Numbered from the stretch's first letter, positions 1-8,436 are shown. The stretch is 64,000 nt of DNA from Arthrobacter ruber (GCF_002954225.1 NZ_PPTH01000017.1:531521-595520); one strand, 5' to 3'. The notes: a model not told the origin generated them from the letters alone. Numbers and translations: made by a program.

Positions 1-390
1 ATCGACGAGACCGGCGTGGTTCCGGTCATCAACCAGGTGGAGACCCACCCCTACCTGAACCAGGCCGAACTGCGCGCCTTCGAGGCGGAGAAGGGCATCC
101 TGCACGAGTCGTGGTCGCCCCTCGGGTCCGGTAAGGGACTGCTCGACGACGCCGTGCTGCAGGACATCGCCGGCAAGCGCAACGCCACCCCCGCCCAGGT
201 GGTCCTCGCCTGGCACCTCGCGCTCGGCAACGTGGTCATCCCGAAGTCCGTCACGGAGTCGCGCATCATCGAGAACTGGGAATCGCTCGACGTGCAGCTC
301 GAGGACGAGGACGTCGAGGCGATCAACGGCCTGGACAAGGGTGCTGCCGGCCGTATCGGTGCCGATCCCGCCACGTCGGACTTCGCCTAA
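1..390 (+). CDS. Aldo/keto reductase, C-terminal part (partial at window edge)
   Basis: The reading frame is open from the first base and stops at TAA 388-390, giving 129 residues of the C-terminal half of an aldo/keto reductase of the 2,5-diketogluconate reductase type. Visible family marks are the QVETHPYLNQ strand near the start, the SWSPLGSG segment, the VVIPKSVTESRI cofactor-binding segment that contacts the NADPH phosphate, and the closing LxxEDVEAINGLDKG helix. The catalytic Asp/Tyr/Lys part lies upstream, outside the window. The gene converges on the flagellar fliW operon and the two are separated by a strong bidirectional hairpin. Nothing links it functionally to motility. Confidence 0.9.
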   Translation: MDETGVVPVINQVETHPYLNQAELRAFEAEKGILHESWSPLGSGKGLLDDAVLQDIAGKRNATPAQVVLAWHLALGNVVIPKSVTESRIIENWESLDVQLEDEDVEAINGLDKGAAGRIGADPATSDFA

Positions 391-455
391 CCATTCCCGG
401 CCCGCTCGCGCCCCATGGGTGCTTGCGGCGGGTGCGTGGATACGCGTCATCGACC

Positions 456-490
456 AGAAGAGCCGCCCGGCACTGCCGGGCGGCTCTTCT
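456..490. terminator. Bidirectional terminator between the aldo/keto reductase and fliW
   Basis: A perfect 16-bp inverted repeat (AGAAGAGCCGCCCGGC and its complement) around a 3-nt ACT loop. It sits between two converging genes and has A/T-rich outer ends on both strands, so it can end transcription from either side. Confidence 0.85.
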
Positions 491-507
491 CGTGGTGGTG
501 CCGGGCC

Positions 508-879
508 TCAGGCGGCCTGGGCCAGCGCAGCCCGGAGGGGGTAGTCGGTCCCTTCGAGGATCAGCTGGGCGCAGCGTCCCGTCCCGAGGTCGACGACGAT
601 CGGCGCAGCCAGGTTCACGCTGGTGCCGCCCGGACCGGGATTGGCGACGACGAACAGATGGGCCTCGGGCACGTCGGGTCCGAGGACCTCGCGCTGAGCC
701 TCGGACAGGCGCGGACTGTAGTGGGGCACGTACGTCGCGGCGTCGAGGAGGAACAGACGCACGGCAGGCTCCTCGGCGGCGGTGAGGGTGAAGAGTCCTT
801 GGGCGCCCGGGACCTCCTCGAGGTTGAAGTCCGTGAGCGGTGCGAGGCCCGGTGGGGGCGTGACGAACGCGGCCCTCAT
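508..879 (-). CDS. fliW: Flagellar assembly factor FliW
   Basis: A 123-residue protein of normal FliW length. The conserved C-terminal part is present: the SVNLAAPIVVDLGTGRCAQL strand pair and the closing EGTDYPLR segment. FliW binds flagellin, and when released it binds CsrA and relieves CsrA repression of flagellin translation. It is the last gene of the flgN-flgK-flgL-fliW unit, and its ATG overlaps the flgL stop as ATGA. The two partners are in the same window: fliC at 7582 and csrA at 34209. The N-terminal part is diverged from Bacillus FliW, but the order after flgL is the classic one. Confidence 0.9.
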   Translation of the reverse strand: MRAAFVTPPPGLAPLTDFNLEEVPGAQGLFTLTAAEEPAVRLFLLDAATYVPHYSPRLSEAQREVLGPDVPEAHLFVVANPGPGGTSVNLAAPIVVDLGTGRCAQLILEGTDYPLRAALAQAA

Positions 880-1751
880 CGCAGGAAGTCCATGAGGGAG
901 GGCTGCAGCACGCGGGCCGAGACGGCGAGCGCACCCTGGTAGGCGGTCTCCTGCAGCCTGAGGTCCAGGATGATGGACGCGAGGTCTACGTCTTCCACGG
1001 CGGCGCGTTCTCCTTCGAGTGCCAGCGATGCGTCGGCGACGGCGTCCTTCGCCTCGAGCAGGCGCGCGTGCCGTGTGCCGATCTCGCTGTGGTGGGCTGT
1101 GAGGTCCTGGATGCGCTGCTGCAGCGGCGCGAGGTGGACCGACACGTCCTTGCCGGCGCGCAGGTCCGCGGCGATGCCGTCCAGCAGGGCGAAGGCCGAG
1201 GCGCTGCCGCTGCCGAAGACGGCCGCCCCGTCCGCGTCGACGCGGACGGTCTCATGGGGTCCTACCCTGCGCCCGACCGTCCCTCCGGTCGCGAACGTGA
1301 GGTCCGGCGCGAGGGCGGCGGCAGTGTCGGCGTTCCCCGCGAAGAGGAAACGGCCCGCGTAGGTCGCGTTGGCCTGCGTGGTGAGCTCGGAGCGCAGCGA
1401 CTCGACCTCGAGGGCGAGGGCCTCGCGCGCGGCGGGTGGCAGGGAGGAGTTGGAGCCCTGCAGCGTGAGGTCGTTCACGCGGTCCAGCGCCCGCTTCGAC
1501 GTCGTCATGGCATTCTCGAGTTGGGTCAGCCAGCCTTCGCCGTTGGAGATGTTGCGGCCGTACTGGGTGGTGGCGCTCATCTCGGCGCGGACGCGCAGGG
1601 CCTCGGCGGCCGCGGCAGGATCATCCGACGGGCGGGCGATGGCCTTCTGGCTGGACGCCTTCTCCTGCAGGTCCGCAAGACGCGCGAGGTTCGCCTGCAG
1701 GGAACGCTGCGCCCCGTGGAGCATGGTCTGGTTGGTGACACGTGTGATCAT
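876..1751 (-). CDS. flgL: Flagellar hook-filament junction protein FlgL
   Basis: 291 residues with the flagellin-like N-terminal helix (MITRVTNQTMLHGAQRSLQ), the KAIARPSDDPAAAAEALRVR motif shared with flagellins, and a C-terminal D0-type helix ending ETAYQGALAVSARVLQPSLMDFL. It is the second of the two junction proteins between hook and filament (FlgK, then FlgL) and should be exported by the flagellar type III system, since no Sec signal is present. It follows flgK after a 10-nt gap and overlaps fliW by ATGA. Confidence 0.95.
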   Translation of the reverse strand: MITRVTNQTMLHGAQRSLQANLARLADLQEKASSQKAIARPSDDPAAAAEALRVRAEMSATTQYGRNISNGEGWLTQLENAMTTSKRALDRVNDLTLQGSNSSLPPAAREALALEVESLRSELTTQANATYAGRFLFAGNADTAAALAPDLTFATGGTVGRRVGPHETVRVDADGAAVFGSGSASAFALLDGIAADLRAGKDVSVHLAPLQQRIQDLTAHHSEIGTRHARLLEAKDAVADASLALEGERAAVEDVDLASIILDLRLQETAYQGALAVSARVLQPSLMDFLR

Positions 1752-1761
1752 GATGGCTCTT

Positions 1762-3147
1762 CTACCGTCCTACGATTCCCATGCGGTTGATGAGGACGTC
1801 GAGCATCTCGTCGACGGCCGTCATCACGCGTGCTGCGCCCTGGTATGCGTGCTGGTACTGCAGCAGGTTGACCTGCTCCTCGTCCATGCTGACCGATGTG
1901 GCGCCGAGCTGCTGCTGCAGTGCGGTGGTCGCGGACACCTCGGCGAGGGCGTTTCCCTGCAGTTCGGCGCGCGCGGCGGCGCCGAGACCCGTGACGAAGG
2001 CGGACCAGACGGCGTCGGGCGATCCCGCCCCGGTGCCGATCCCCGAGATCGCGTCGGCCACCGAGCCGTCATGGGCGCCCGATCCGGGAGCGCCCGCGGC
2101 GAGGTCCTCGCGGCGGGTCGGCAGGACGGTGAGCGAGGCCGCGGGGCGGCCCGGCTGGTGGGCGAAGAACGGGCCCTTGCCCGTGCCGCTGTGGAGGGCG
2201 TTCACCTGGTCGGCGAGTGTCGCCGCGAAGGCGTCGTACCCGTCGGCCGCCTGGGCAAGGGCGCCGCCCGCCTCGGCGGGGGCGAGGAGCGAGAGCGTGG
2301 CCGCGAGTTCGCCGCTCTCCACGCCAGCCGGGGCGCCGGGCCGGTGGGTCCATTCCACCTGGACGGCGCCGGCACCGCCGAGCTGGATGGGCCCGGTGAC
2401 CTGCAGGGCGCGCGCGGTGGTGCCCGCGACGAGCGGGTTGCCGGCCAGCAGGACGTCGGCTGTGCCGTCGGGATTGTCACGGACCGTGGCCCCGGTCAGT
2501 CCGGCGAGCGTCGCCGTCAGGGTGGTGCGGCGGTCCACGAGCTCGTTGGCCGGGGCGCCGGCGGCGACGCTGGAGCGGATCTGCCGGTTCAGGTCGGCGA
2601 CCTGGGCAGCAGCGTCGTTGACCTCCGCGACGAGGCCGGTCGCCGAGGAGCGGACCGTCGCCCACTGCTGCTCGACCTCGCGGTAGCCCGCGGCGATCCG
2701 GGAGGTGAGCTGCCCTGCCGCCGCGAGGAGCGCCGACGCCGGGGCGTCCTTCTCGGGCTGGTTGGAGACGCCCTGCCAGCCCGCCCAGAACTTCTGCAGG
2801 GAGTCTGACACACCGGTGGTGCCGGGCTCCTTCAGGCCGTCCTCGAGCGCGGAGTAGGCCTGGGCGCGCACGCTCGTGTAACCGGCGGCCCCGGCGGTGA
2901 TGCGGACACGTGCTTCGAGGTGCGCATCACCGAGGCGGGCGATGCCCTGGACGAGCACGCCCTCGCCCGAGCGCGTGCCGGTGCTGAAGAGTGTCGGACG
3001 CACCGGCGCGGCGGCGGAGGTCTCGAGGCGCTGGCGCGTGTACCCCTGCGTGGTCGCGTTGGCGATGTTCTGCCCGGTGACGTCGAGGCCGGCGCGGGCG
3101 GCGGCGAGCCCTGAGTAGGCCGTGGTCAGTCCGCTGAATGTGCTCAT
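1762..3147 (-). CDS. flgK: Flagellar hook-associated protein FlgK
   Basis: 461 residues. The N-terminus (MSTFSGLTTAYSGLAAARAGLDVTG, then QNIANATTQGYTRQR) is the rod/hook-type helix and ANNxAN-like motif of FlgK. The C-terminal helix (SMDEEQVNLLQYQHAYQGAARVMTAVDEMLDVLI) is the matching D0 helix. The protein caps the hook and starts filament assembly. It lies 7 nt after flgN, whose product is expected to be its export chaperone. At 461 residues it is shorter than the E. coli protein, so the variable central domains are reduced. Confidence 0.95.
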   Translation of the reverse strand: MSTFSGLTTAYSGLAAARAGLDVTGQNIANATTQGYTRQRLETSAAAPVRPTLFSTGTRSGEGVLVQGIARLGDAHLEARVRITAGAAGYTSVRAQAYSALEDGLKEPGTTGVSDSLQKFWAGWQGVSNQPEKDAPASALLAAAGQLTSRIAAGYREVEQQWATVRSSATGLVAEVNDAAAQVADLNRQIRSSVAAGAPANELVDRRTTLTATLAGLTGATVRDNPDGTADVLLAGNPLVAGTTARALQVTGPIQLGGAGAVQVEWTHRPGAPAGVESGELAATLSLLAPAEAGGALAQAADGYDAFAATLADQVNALHSGTGKGPFFAHQPGRPAASLTVLPTRREDLAAGAPGSGAHDGSVADAISGIGTGAGSPDAVWSAFVTGLGAAARAELQGNALAEVSATTALQQQLGATSVSMDEEQVNLLQYQHAYQGAARVMTAVDEMLDVLINRMGIVGR

Positions 3148-3154
3148 CGTCCCG

Positions 3155-3640
3155 TCACAGATCCTTGTCGAGGAGGGTGGGTTGTCCGGCTCCCTGCAGG
3201 GCGGCGCCGTCGGCGGCGTACGTGCCCGTCCCGGTGCCGATCCCGGCGAGGGTCTCCTGGGTGGACCGGCTGGCCGCCCTCAGGAACTGCTGGTTGGTGT
3301 CGCGCAGCGCGCCGATCTGGGCGACCAGGACGGTCATGGCCTGCAGGTGCGCGGAGAGCAGTTCCTGCCAGGGTCCCTCGGGGGCCACCGCGGCCAGTTC
3401 GCGGAGTGTCGCGCCGTCATCGAGGCCCCACGCGGCGGCGACGCCGGAGGCGTGCACCGCCCGGGCCAGCCCGATGTCGCGCAGGCGCTCGAGCACCTGC
3501 TCCACCTCGCGGGTGGCGTGCTGCAGCCAGCGGGTCTTGCCGGAAGTGAGCAGCAGCTGCTCCTCCTCGAGCTTGAAGACGAGGAGTTCGAGCAGTTCAC
3601 GTTCCTGCCACAGCAGGGCGGACAGATCCTGGGGACTCAC
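3155..3640 (-). CDS. flgN: FlgN-family export chaperone
   Basis: 161 residues, nearly all predicted helix, in the FlgN pattern: an N-terminal ELLELLVFKLEEEQLLLTSGKTRWL helix followed by a long heptad-like helix pair, and a disordered Gly/Thr-rich tail. FlgN holds FlgK and FlgL for export. It is the first gene of the unit. Start GTG 3640 is chosen because AAGGAGGTG lies just before it. The sigma-28-like promoter at 3687-3714 is 46 nt upstream. Sequence similarity in this family is weak, so position before flgK supports the call. Confidence 0.82.
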   Translation of the reverse strand: MSPQDLSALLWQERELLELLVFKLEEEQLLLTSGKTRWLQHATREVEQVLERLRDIGLARAVHASGVAAAWGLDDGATLRELAAVAPEGPWQELLSAHLQAMTVLVAQIGALRDTNQQFLRAASRSTQETLAGIGTGTGTYAADGAALQGAGQPTLLDKDL

Positions 3641-3686
3641 CGTCCCACCTCCTTCCCGGTGTCACAGACTTGTGGAACAGGAAGAA

Positions 3687-3714
3687 CTATCGGCATCGGC
3701 CGCTGTGGCGTTAG
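3687..3714 (-). promoter_or_regulatory. Sigma-28-like promoter of flgN-flgK-flgL-fliW
   Basis: Read on the minus strand: CTAAC, 16 nt, CCGATAG. This is a perfect copy of the motif shared by the flagellar units of this window and has the FliA/WhiG spacing (TAAA-N15-GCCGATAA). It starts the divergent flagellar unit 46 nt upstream of flgN. Confidence 0.75.
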
Positions 3715-3811
3715 CGATGTCCCTGAGCGCGTCGGCTCGATCGCTCGCACCGCAGCCCGGATGCGGGCCGCGCGTCGACCAGGAGGCGTCGCGGGAGAAC
3801 CTGCGCGCGGA

Positions 3812-4834
3812 TCAGTGGGAAGCCGGGTCCGCGTGGTCCTTCCCCGGCCGGTGTCCGGCGACCGCAGCGCGGATATCGCCTCCCTCGTGCTCTCCCTTCT
3901 TCCCGAACGGGAGCGCCTTCAGCAGCGGGTGCACCACGGCCATGACGACGGAGCCCCAGGCGAAGCCGAGGATCGCGGAGCACAGGGTGTTCACGAGCCA
4001 GGCCAGGAAGCCGCCCACCACCGCGACGCCGGCGAAGGGGTGCTCGAGGACATGGACGAGGTCGTACGGCGCATGCCACCCCAGGTCGTAGACGCCCTGC
4101 AGCATGATGTGGCCACCGACCCACAGCATGGCGACCGTGCCGACGACGGTGATCACGGTCAGCACGGAAGGCATTCCCCGCACGAGCAGCCCGCCGAGGC
4201 GCTGCGCGCCGGCGGAGTCCTTGGTGGTCAGGTGCAGACCGATGTCGTCCATCTTGACGATCAGTCCGACGGCGCCGTACACGAGCACCGTGATCGCCAG
4301 TGCGACGACGACCAGGATGAGGGCCTTGGCCCACAGGGACTCGTCGGCCACCTCGTTCATCGAGATGACCATGATCTCGCAGGAGAGGATGAAGTCGGTG
4401 GTGATGGCACCCTTGGTGACCTTCGCCTCGGCCTCCGGTCCGCGTTCGACCGCCGGGGCCTTCTCGGCCGCGTGGTGGCCGCGGAGCTTGTGCCACACCT
4501 TCTCGGCACCCTCGTAGCACAGGTAGGTACCGCCCAGCATGAGGATGAACGGGATGATGCCCGGGACGAAGGCGCTGATGAGCAGCAGCGCCGGCAGGAT
4601 GATCAGCAGCTTGTTGCGCAGCGAGCCCCAGAAGATTCGCTTGATCATCGGCAGTTCGCGGGACGGATCCGCCCCGGAGACGTACTGCGGGGTGACGGCG
4701 GCGTCGTCGATCACCACACCGGCAGCCTTGACCCCCGCCCTCGCGGCCCCGGCAGCGACGTCGTCCGCCGAGGCGGCAGCTATACGGGCGATGGCTGCGA
4801 CGTCGTCGAGCAGGGCGACGAGGCCGCCGCTCAC
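3812..4834 (-). CDS. DUF808 (YedI-like) inner membrane protein
   Basis: 340 residues from GTG 4834, chosen because GGAGG lies 6 nt before it and because YedI proteins begin at the same LLDDVAAI segment; the open frame runs further upstream but looks non-coding. The family signature is present: an N-terminal LLDDxAxxxxx region, DDAAVTPQYVSG, RELPMIKRIFWGSLRNK, then ISAFVPGIIPFILMLGGTYLCYEGAEKVWH, and four to six further hydrophobic segments. The function of DUF808 is unknown. It lies between two flagellar units but has no copy of the flagellar promoter motif, so membership of the motility regulon is not supported. Confidence 0.88.
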   Translation of the reverse strand: MSGGLVALLDDVAAIARIAAASADDVAAGAARAGVKAAGVVIDDAAVTPQYVSGADPSRELPMIKRIFWGSLRNKLLIILPALLLISAFVPGIIPFILMLGGTYLCYEGAEKVWHKLRGHHAAEKAPAVERGPEAEAKVTKGAITTDFILSCEIMVISMNEVADESLWAKALILVVVALAITVLVYGAVGLIVKMDDIGLHLTTKDSAGAQRLGGLLVRGMPSVLTVITVVGTVAMLWVGGHIMLQGVYDLGWHAPYDLVHVLEHPFAGVAVVGGFLAWLVNTLCSAILGFAWGSVVMAVVHPLLKALPFGKKGEHEGGDIRAAVAGHRPGKDHADPASH

Positions 4835-5012
4835 AGCTCGCCTCCGAGCTGTGCGGGAGCGGACTTCAGAGCGTGGACCCAACGGTCGGGGCGCGGATTC
4901 GGCATGGTCGAAGTATACGGCGGGACATTCCGCCGACGGGGAGACCCGGGATCTGCCCGGGTGCGGCGGCCCTTGCATTCGGGCGCTGCAGCAGCCGACC
5001 CGACCGTGCGGG

Positions 5013-7316
5013 TCAGACCGGCAGCTGCAGTACCTGGCCGGCGGGCCCCTGTTCCTTGCTCGTGGCCGCGGGGTAAGCGATGATCCACGGCATCACCGCA
5101 GCCGCCGGCAGTGGTCTGGAGAAGTGAAAGCCCTGGGCGACATCACACCCCAGGGCCCGCAATTCCACCTGAGTCTCCCCGTTGTCCACTCCTTCGGCGA
5201 CCACCCGGAGGTCCAGGCTGTGTGCCAGGTCGATGATCGAGCCCACGAGGCCATGGGCGCGACGATCCGAGCGCATGGCGGTGATGAAGGATCGGTCCAG
5301 TTTGAGTTCGTCGGCAGGGAGCTCGCGCAGGTACGCCAGGGAGCTGTATCCGGTGCCGAAGTCGTCGATCGAGATCTGGATGCCCTTCGCGCGGAGCCGC
5401 GCGAAGATCTTCGCCGCATCGGTCGGGTTCCGCATGAGCATGTCCTCCGTGATCTCCAGCACGAGGCACTCCGGTGGGAGGCCGTGCTGTTCGAGGAGGA
5501 TGCGGATCTGCCGGGGCAGCCCTTCCTGGATGCAGGATCCGGACAGGTTCACGGCAACGCTGATCGCCATCCCGTCGGCACGCCACCGGGCCACCTGCGC
5601 CACCGCCTCCTCGAGCACGAGCGCGGAGATCGCGGGCATCAGGCCCGCTTCTTCCGCGAGGGGCAGGAACGACGTCGGCGGAAGTTGCCCGAGGAGGGGA
5701 TGGTTCCACCGGATCAGGGCCTCGACGCTGGTCACGGAGCCGTCCGTCAGGTGCACCTTCGGCTGGTAGTGCAACTCGAACTGGCCCTCGGCGAGTCCCA
5801 GTCGCAGCTCCTGCAGGGTCCTCAGCTTCCGCGCGCCGCCGTCGTCGTCCACGGAGCTGTAGAGGTGGTGCCCGCTGCGGTCCGACTTGGCCCGGAACAT
5901 GGCGATATCCGCCTTGCGCATCAGCAGGGTGATGTCGGTGCCGTTGTCCGGGGTGAGCGCGATACCGATACTGACGCTGACCTTCAGCGAGGCCGTGCCG
6001 ACCTGGATCGGCTGGTCGAGCTCCGCTTCCAGTCGGCGGGCCACGGCGAGGGCTTCCTCCCGGGACACGCTGTCGAGGAACACCGCGAACTCGTCACCGC
6101 CCAGGCGGGCGAAGAGGTCGCCGGGTCGCACCTGCCGGGCGAAGCGTTCGCCGACCAGGACGAGGAGGGCGTCCCCGACGTCGTGTCCCAGCGCATCGTT
6201 GACATCCTTGAAGCGGTCGAGGTCCAGGAAGAGCAGGGCACCGAAGCGGTCCCCGCCCACCCGTCCAGGAAGGTCGGCGACCAGCCCCCGGCGGTTCGGG
6301 AGCCCTGTGAGGTCGTCCGTGGTGGCGAGGATCCCCAGCACGCGGTTCCGGAAGACGAGAGGTACCGCTGCCAGGAGCAGGGTGAGAGCGGCGAGGATCT
6401 GGGCGAGGAGCGGGATGGGGACCTGGCACCCGATGATCAGGACTGCGAGCGCCGACAGGGTGGACACCATCAGGATGGTATGGGTGGGCAGCCCGCGGTC
6501 ACGCTGGCGGGAGTCCGTGCCGGCTCGTGCGACGCCGTCGATCCAGAGGGCGATGCCGACGACCCCGATGATCCAGCCGGCGTCGACGACCGACCCGACA
6601 GCGTAGTCCTGCATCCCCAGGGCGAAGGCGACGTCCGCGGCGGAGAAGAGGATCAGGCCGATGATCAGCAGTGGCCAACGCGGCCCGAGATCGAGCCCGC
6701 GGGAGGCCAGCAGGCCACCGACGGCCGTGATCAGCAGGAGATCCAGGAGCGGGTAGACCACAGCGACGACTACTTCGAACGTCGTGCCGCCCCCTGCCCC
6801 GGAACGCAGGAGCGGCGCGAGGACCAGAGCCATGACGGCGGCGGCGGCGAATGCACCCACCACGCTGTCCAGCAGCAACGGCCAGGCCACGCCCTTCAGT
6901 TTGCGCACCGTCATCGCGAGCGTCCCGAGCATCAAGGGGTAGAAGGCGAGATACGCCACATCCGCGACCGACACCACGGCGAGGGCCTGCTGTCCGTCCA
7001 GCGACGCGAGGTAGACGAGATCCCCTGCGGTGTAGACGACGACGGCCGCCGTGCCGAGCAGGATCTGCCACCGGCGTCGCGTCCTGTACACCGCGCCGAC
7101 GCACACGGCCACGGCAGCGAGTTCCACGACGATGCCCAGCCACGCGCCGAGCAGGTCGGACCGGACCCGGTCGCCGAACAGGTCGCCGAACAGGACGGCG
7201 ACCAGGTAGGCCAGCAAGGCGACGACCGTTCCGACGACGAGGACGCGGGAGGCATCGACCCGCGCTCGCACGGGAGCTGAGCCATCACCACTGGCATTAC
7301 GGGTAACAGCAGGCAC
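5013..7316 (-). CDS. Membrane GGDEF-EAL protein (c-di-GMP turnover)
   Basis: 767 residues. The first ~300 form about nine hydrophobic segments (a MASE-like membrane sensor). A GGDEF domain follows (TDDLTGLPNRRG, DLDRFKDVND, intact LGGDEFAVF), then a complete EAL domain (VEALIRWNHP, LVLEITEDMLM, DDFGTGYSSL, LKLDRSFI, VAEGVD, QGF). Both active sites look intact, so it could make or degrade c-di-GMP. No RxxD inhibitory site was confirmed by eye. It sits between the flgN and fliC units, which suggests a link between c-di-GMP and motility, but its upstream region has no flagellar promoter motif. Start GTG 7316 has GGAAGGAAG upstream. Confidence 0.92.
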   Translation of the reverse strand: MPAVTRNASGDGSAPVRARVDASRVLVVGTVVALLAYLVAVLFGDLFGDRVRSDLLGAWLGIVVELAAVAVCVGAVYRTRRRWQILLGTAAVVVYTAGDLVYLASLDGQQALAVVSVADVAYLAFYPLMLGTLAMTVRKLKGVAWPLLLDSVVGAFAAAAVMALVLAPLLRSGAGGGTTFEVVVAVVYPLLDLLLITAVGGLLASRGLDLGPRWPLLIIGLILFSAADVAFALGMQDYAVGSVVDAGWIIGVVGIALWIDGVARAGTDSRQRDRGLPTHTILMVSTLSALAVLIIGCQVPIPLLAQILAALTLLLAAVPLVFRNRVLGILATTDDLTGLPNRRGLVADLPGRVGGDRFGALLFLDLDRFKDVNDALGHDVGDALLVLVGERFARQVRPGDLFARLGGDEFAVFLDSVSREEALAVARRLEAELDQPIQVGTASLKVSVSIGIALTPDNGTDITLLMRKADIAMFRAKSDRSGHHLYSSVDDDGGARKLRTLQELRLGLAEGQFELHYQPKVHLTDGSVTSVEALIRWNHPLLGQLPPTSFLPLAEEAGLMPAISALVLEEAVAQVARWRADGMAISVAVNLSGSCIQEGLPRQIRILLEQHGLPPECLVLEITEDMLMRNPTDAAKIFARLRAKGIQISIDDFGTGYSSLAYLRELPADELKLDRSFITAMRSDRRAHGLVGSIIDLAHSLDLRVVAEGVDNGETQVELRALGCDVAQGFHFSRPLPAAAVMPWIIAYPAATSKEQGPAGQVLQLPV

Positions 7317-7493
7317 CCTGCACTTCCTTCCCTCGAAAGATCAGGACCCTGACCAGGGAAAAAGCCTAGGGCGGCTGCACGGGCCCCATCCCCGATCCGC
7401 CCTGCTGCACCTCAACCCACGACGAAACCTTGGGCTACCTTGCGTGTGTTCGCACCGTTTCGGGCAGGCCGGGAAAGAAAGTTGCTCCGAGTC
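7317..7493. other. Intergenic region between the GGDEF-EAL gene and the fliC promoter
   Basis: A divergent region with no supported ORF. It should hold the promoter of the GGDEF-EAL gene on the minus strand, but no clear -35/-10 pair and no TATCGG (reverse CCGATA) was seen. Confidence 0.4.
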
Positions 7494-7521
7494 CTAACAT
7501 CGGCTGCAGGACCTCCGATAG
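7494..7521 (+). promoter_or_regulatory. Sigma-28-like promoter of fliC
   Basis: CTAAC 7494-7498, 16-nt spacer, CCGATAG 7515-7521. A perfect copy of the flagellar motif of this window. The predicted start of the mRNA is near 7528, giving a leader of about 54 nt that begins with the CsrA-type hairpin. Confidence 0.8.
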
Positions 7522-7530
7522 CTACTGGTG

Positions 7531-7550
7531 CCGGCCCATGGATGGGCCGG
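7531..7550 (+). promoter_or_regulatory. Putative CsrA-binding hairpin in the fliC leader
   Basis: An 8-bp stem (CCGGCCCA paired with TGGGCCGG) closes a TGGA loop; opening the top pair gives an AUGGAU hexaloop. GGA in a hairpin loop is the core CsrA recognition form. It starts within a few nt of the predicted +1. A second GGA pair lies in the Shine-Dalgarno 30 nt downstream, which matches the two-site layout of Bacillus hag mRNA. CsrA binding here is inferred. Confidence 0.65.
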
Positions 7551-7568
7551 CGATAGCAACCCTTTCAC

Positions 7569-7575
7569 GGAGGAA
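7569..7575 (+). promoter_or_regulatory. fliC ribosome binding site, also a possible CsrA site
   Basis: GGAGGAA ends 6 nt before ATG 7582 and decides the start. It contains two GGA cores, so CsrA bound here would block ribosome entry directly. Confidence 0.65.
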
Positions 7576-7581
7576 TACATC

Positions 7582-8409
7582 ATGGGTTTCCAGATCAACA
7601 CCAACACCGCGGCCAACACCGCATACCGCAACCTCTCCAGTACCCAGGGCGATATGTCCAAGTCGCTGGAGAAGCTGTCCAGCGGTCTCCGCATCAACCG
7701 CGCAGCCGACGACGCCGCCGGCCTGTCCATCGCCGAGGGCCTGCGCTCGCAGGTCAACGGTCTCGGGGTTGCAGCCCGCAACGCCCAGGACGGCATCAGC
7801 GTTGTCCAGACCGCGGAAGGTGCACTGACCGAGGTCCACAGCATCCTGCAGCGTGTCCGTGACCTGGCAGTGCAGTCGGGCAACGACTCGAACAACGCCG
7901 ACGCACGTACGGCGATCCAGACCGAGGTCACTGCCCTTGGTGATGAGCTCACGCGCATCGCCGGCAGCACCAACTTCAACGGCACCGACCTGCTCACTGC
8001 TGCAGCAGCTGACCTGACCTTCCAGGTCGGTGCAGGCTCGACCGCAGCGAACGATCAAATCACGGTGAAGACGGCCGACGTCGAGGCTGTGGCAACCGCC
8101 GTCAAGGGTTTGAAGTTCAGCACTGCAGCTGAGGCGCTCACGTCGATCGCTGCGCTGGACACGCAGATCAAGGCCGTGTCCACCTCACGTTCCGAGCTCG
8201 GTGCCGTGCAGAACCGCTTCGAGTCCGCGATCAACAGCATCAACGTCTCGCAGGAGAACCTCTCCGCGGCCGAGTCCCGCATCCGCGACACCGACATGGC
8301 GAAGGAAATGGCGAGCTTCACGCGCTCGAACATCCTCTCGCAGGCCGGTACCGCGATGCTGGCCCAGGCCAACCAGATGAACCAGGGTGTCCTTCAGCTC
8401 CTCCGCTAG
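7582..8409 (+). CDS. fliC: Flagellin FliC (short form)
   Basis: 275 residues from ATG 7582; the open frame extends upstream into the leader hairpin, but the strong GGAGGAA site fixes this start. The N-terminal D0/D1 (MGFQINTNTAANTAYRNL, then EKLSSGLRINRAADDAAGLSIAEGLRSQ) and C-terminal D1/D0 (ENLSAAESRIRDTDMAKEMASFTRSNILSQAGTAMLAQANQMNQGVLQLLR) are fully conserved. The centre is only about 80 residues, so there is almost no D2/D3 surface domain. It forms the filament and is exported by the flagellar type III system. It is the first gene of fliC-fliD-fliS-orf and is the expected partner of FliW. Confidence 0.97.
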   Translation: MGFQINTNTAANTAYRNLSSTQGDMSKSLEKLSSGLRINRAADDAAGLSIAEGLRSQVNGLGVAARNAQDGISVVQTAEGALTEVHSILQRVRDLAVQSGNDSNNADARTAIQTEVTALGDELTRIAGSTNFNGTDLLTAAAADLTFQVGAGSTAANDQITVKTADVEAVATAVKGLKFSTAAEALTSIAALDTQIKAVSTSRSELGAVQNRFESAINSINVSQENLSAAESRIRDTDMAKEMASFTRSNILSQAGTAMLAQANQMNQGVLQLLR

Positions 8410-8436
8410 ACGGTGAGCTCGTAGGCGAAAGGTGCA

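Noticed and set aside
1369..5083. Long plus-strand frames over flgL, flgK, flgN and DUF808
   Set aside because: Antisense shadows; the minus-strand proteins carry the family motifs and the overlaps of an operon.
4539..7280. A 913-residue open frame on the plus strand
   Set aside because: It is the antisense of the DUF808 and GGDEF-EAL genes; Arg/Gln/Gly/His-rich composition without any domain. High GC leaves such shadow frames open.
7545..7556. GGCGATAGC in the fliC leader as a second promoter
   Set aside because: No -35 half lies upstream at 15-17 nt; it is the 3' flank of the leader hairpin.
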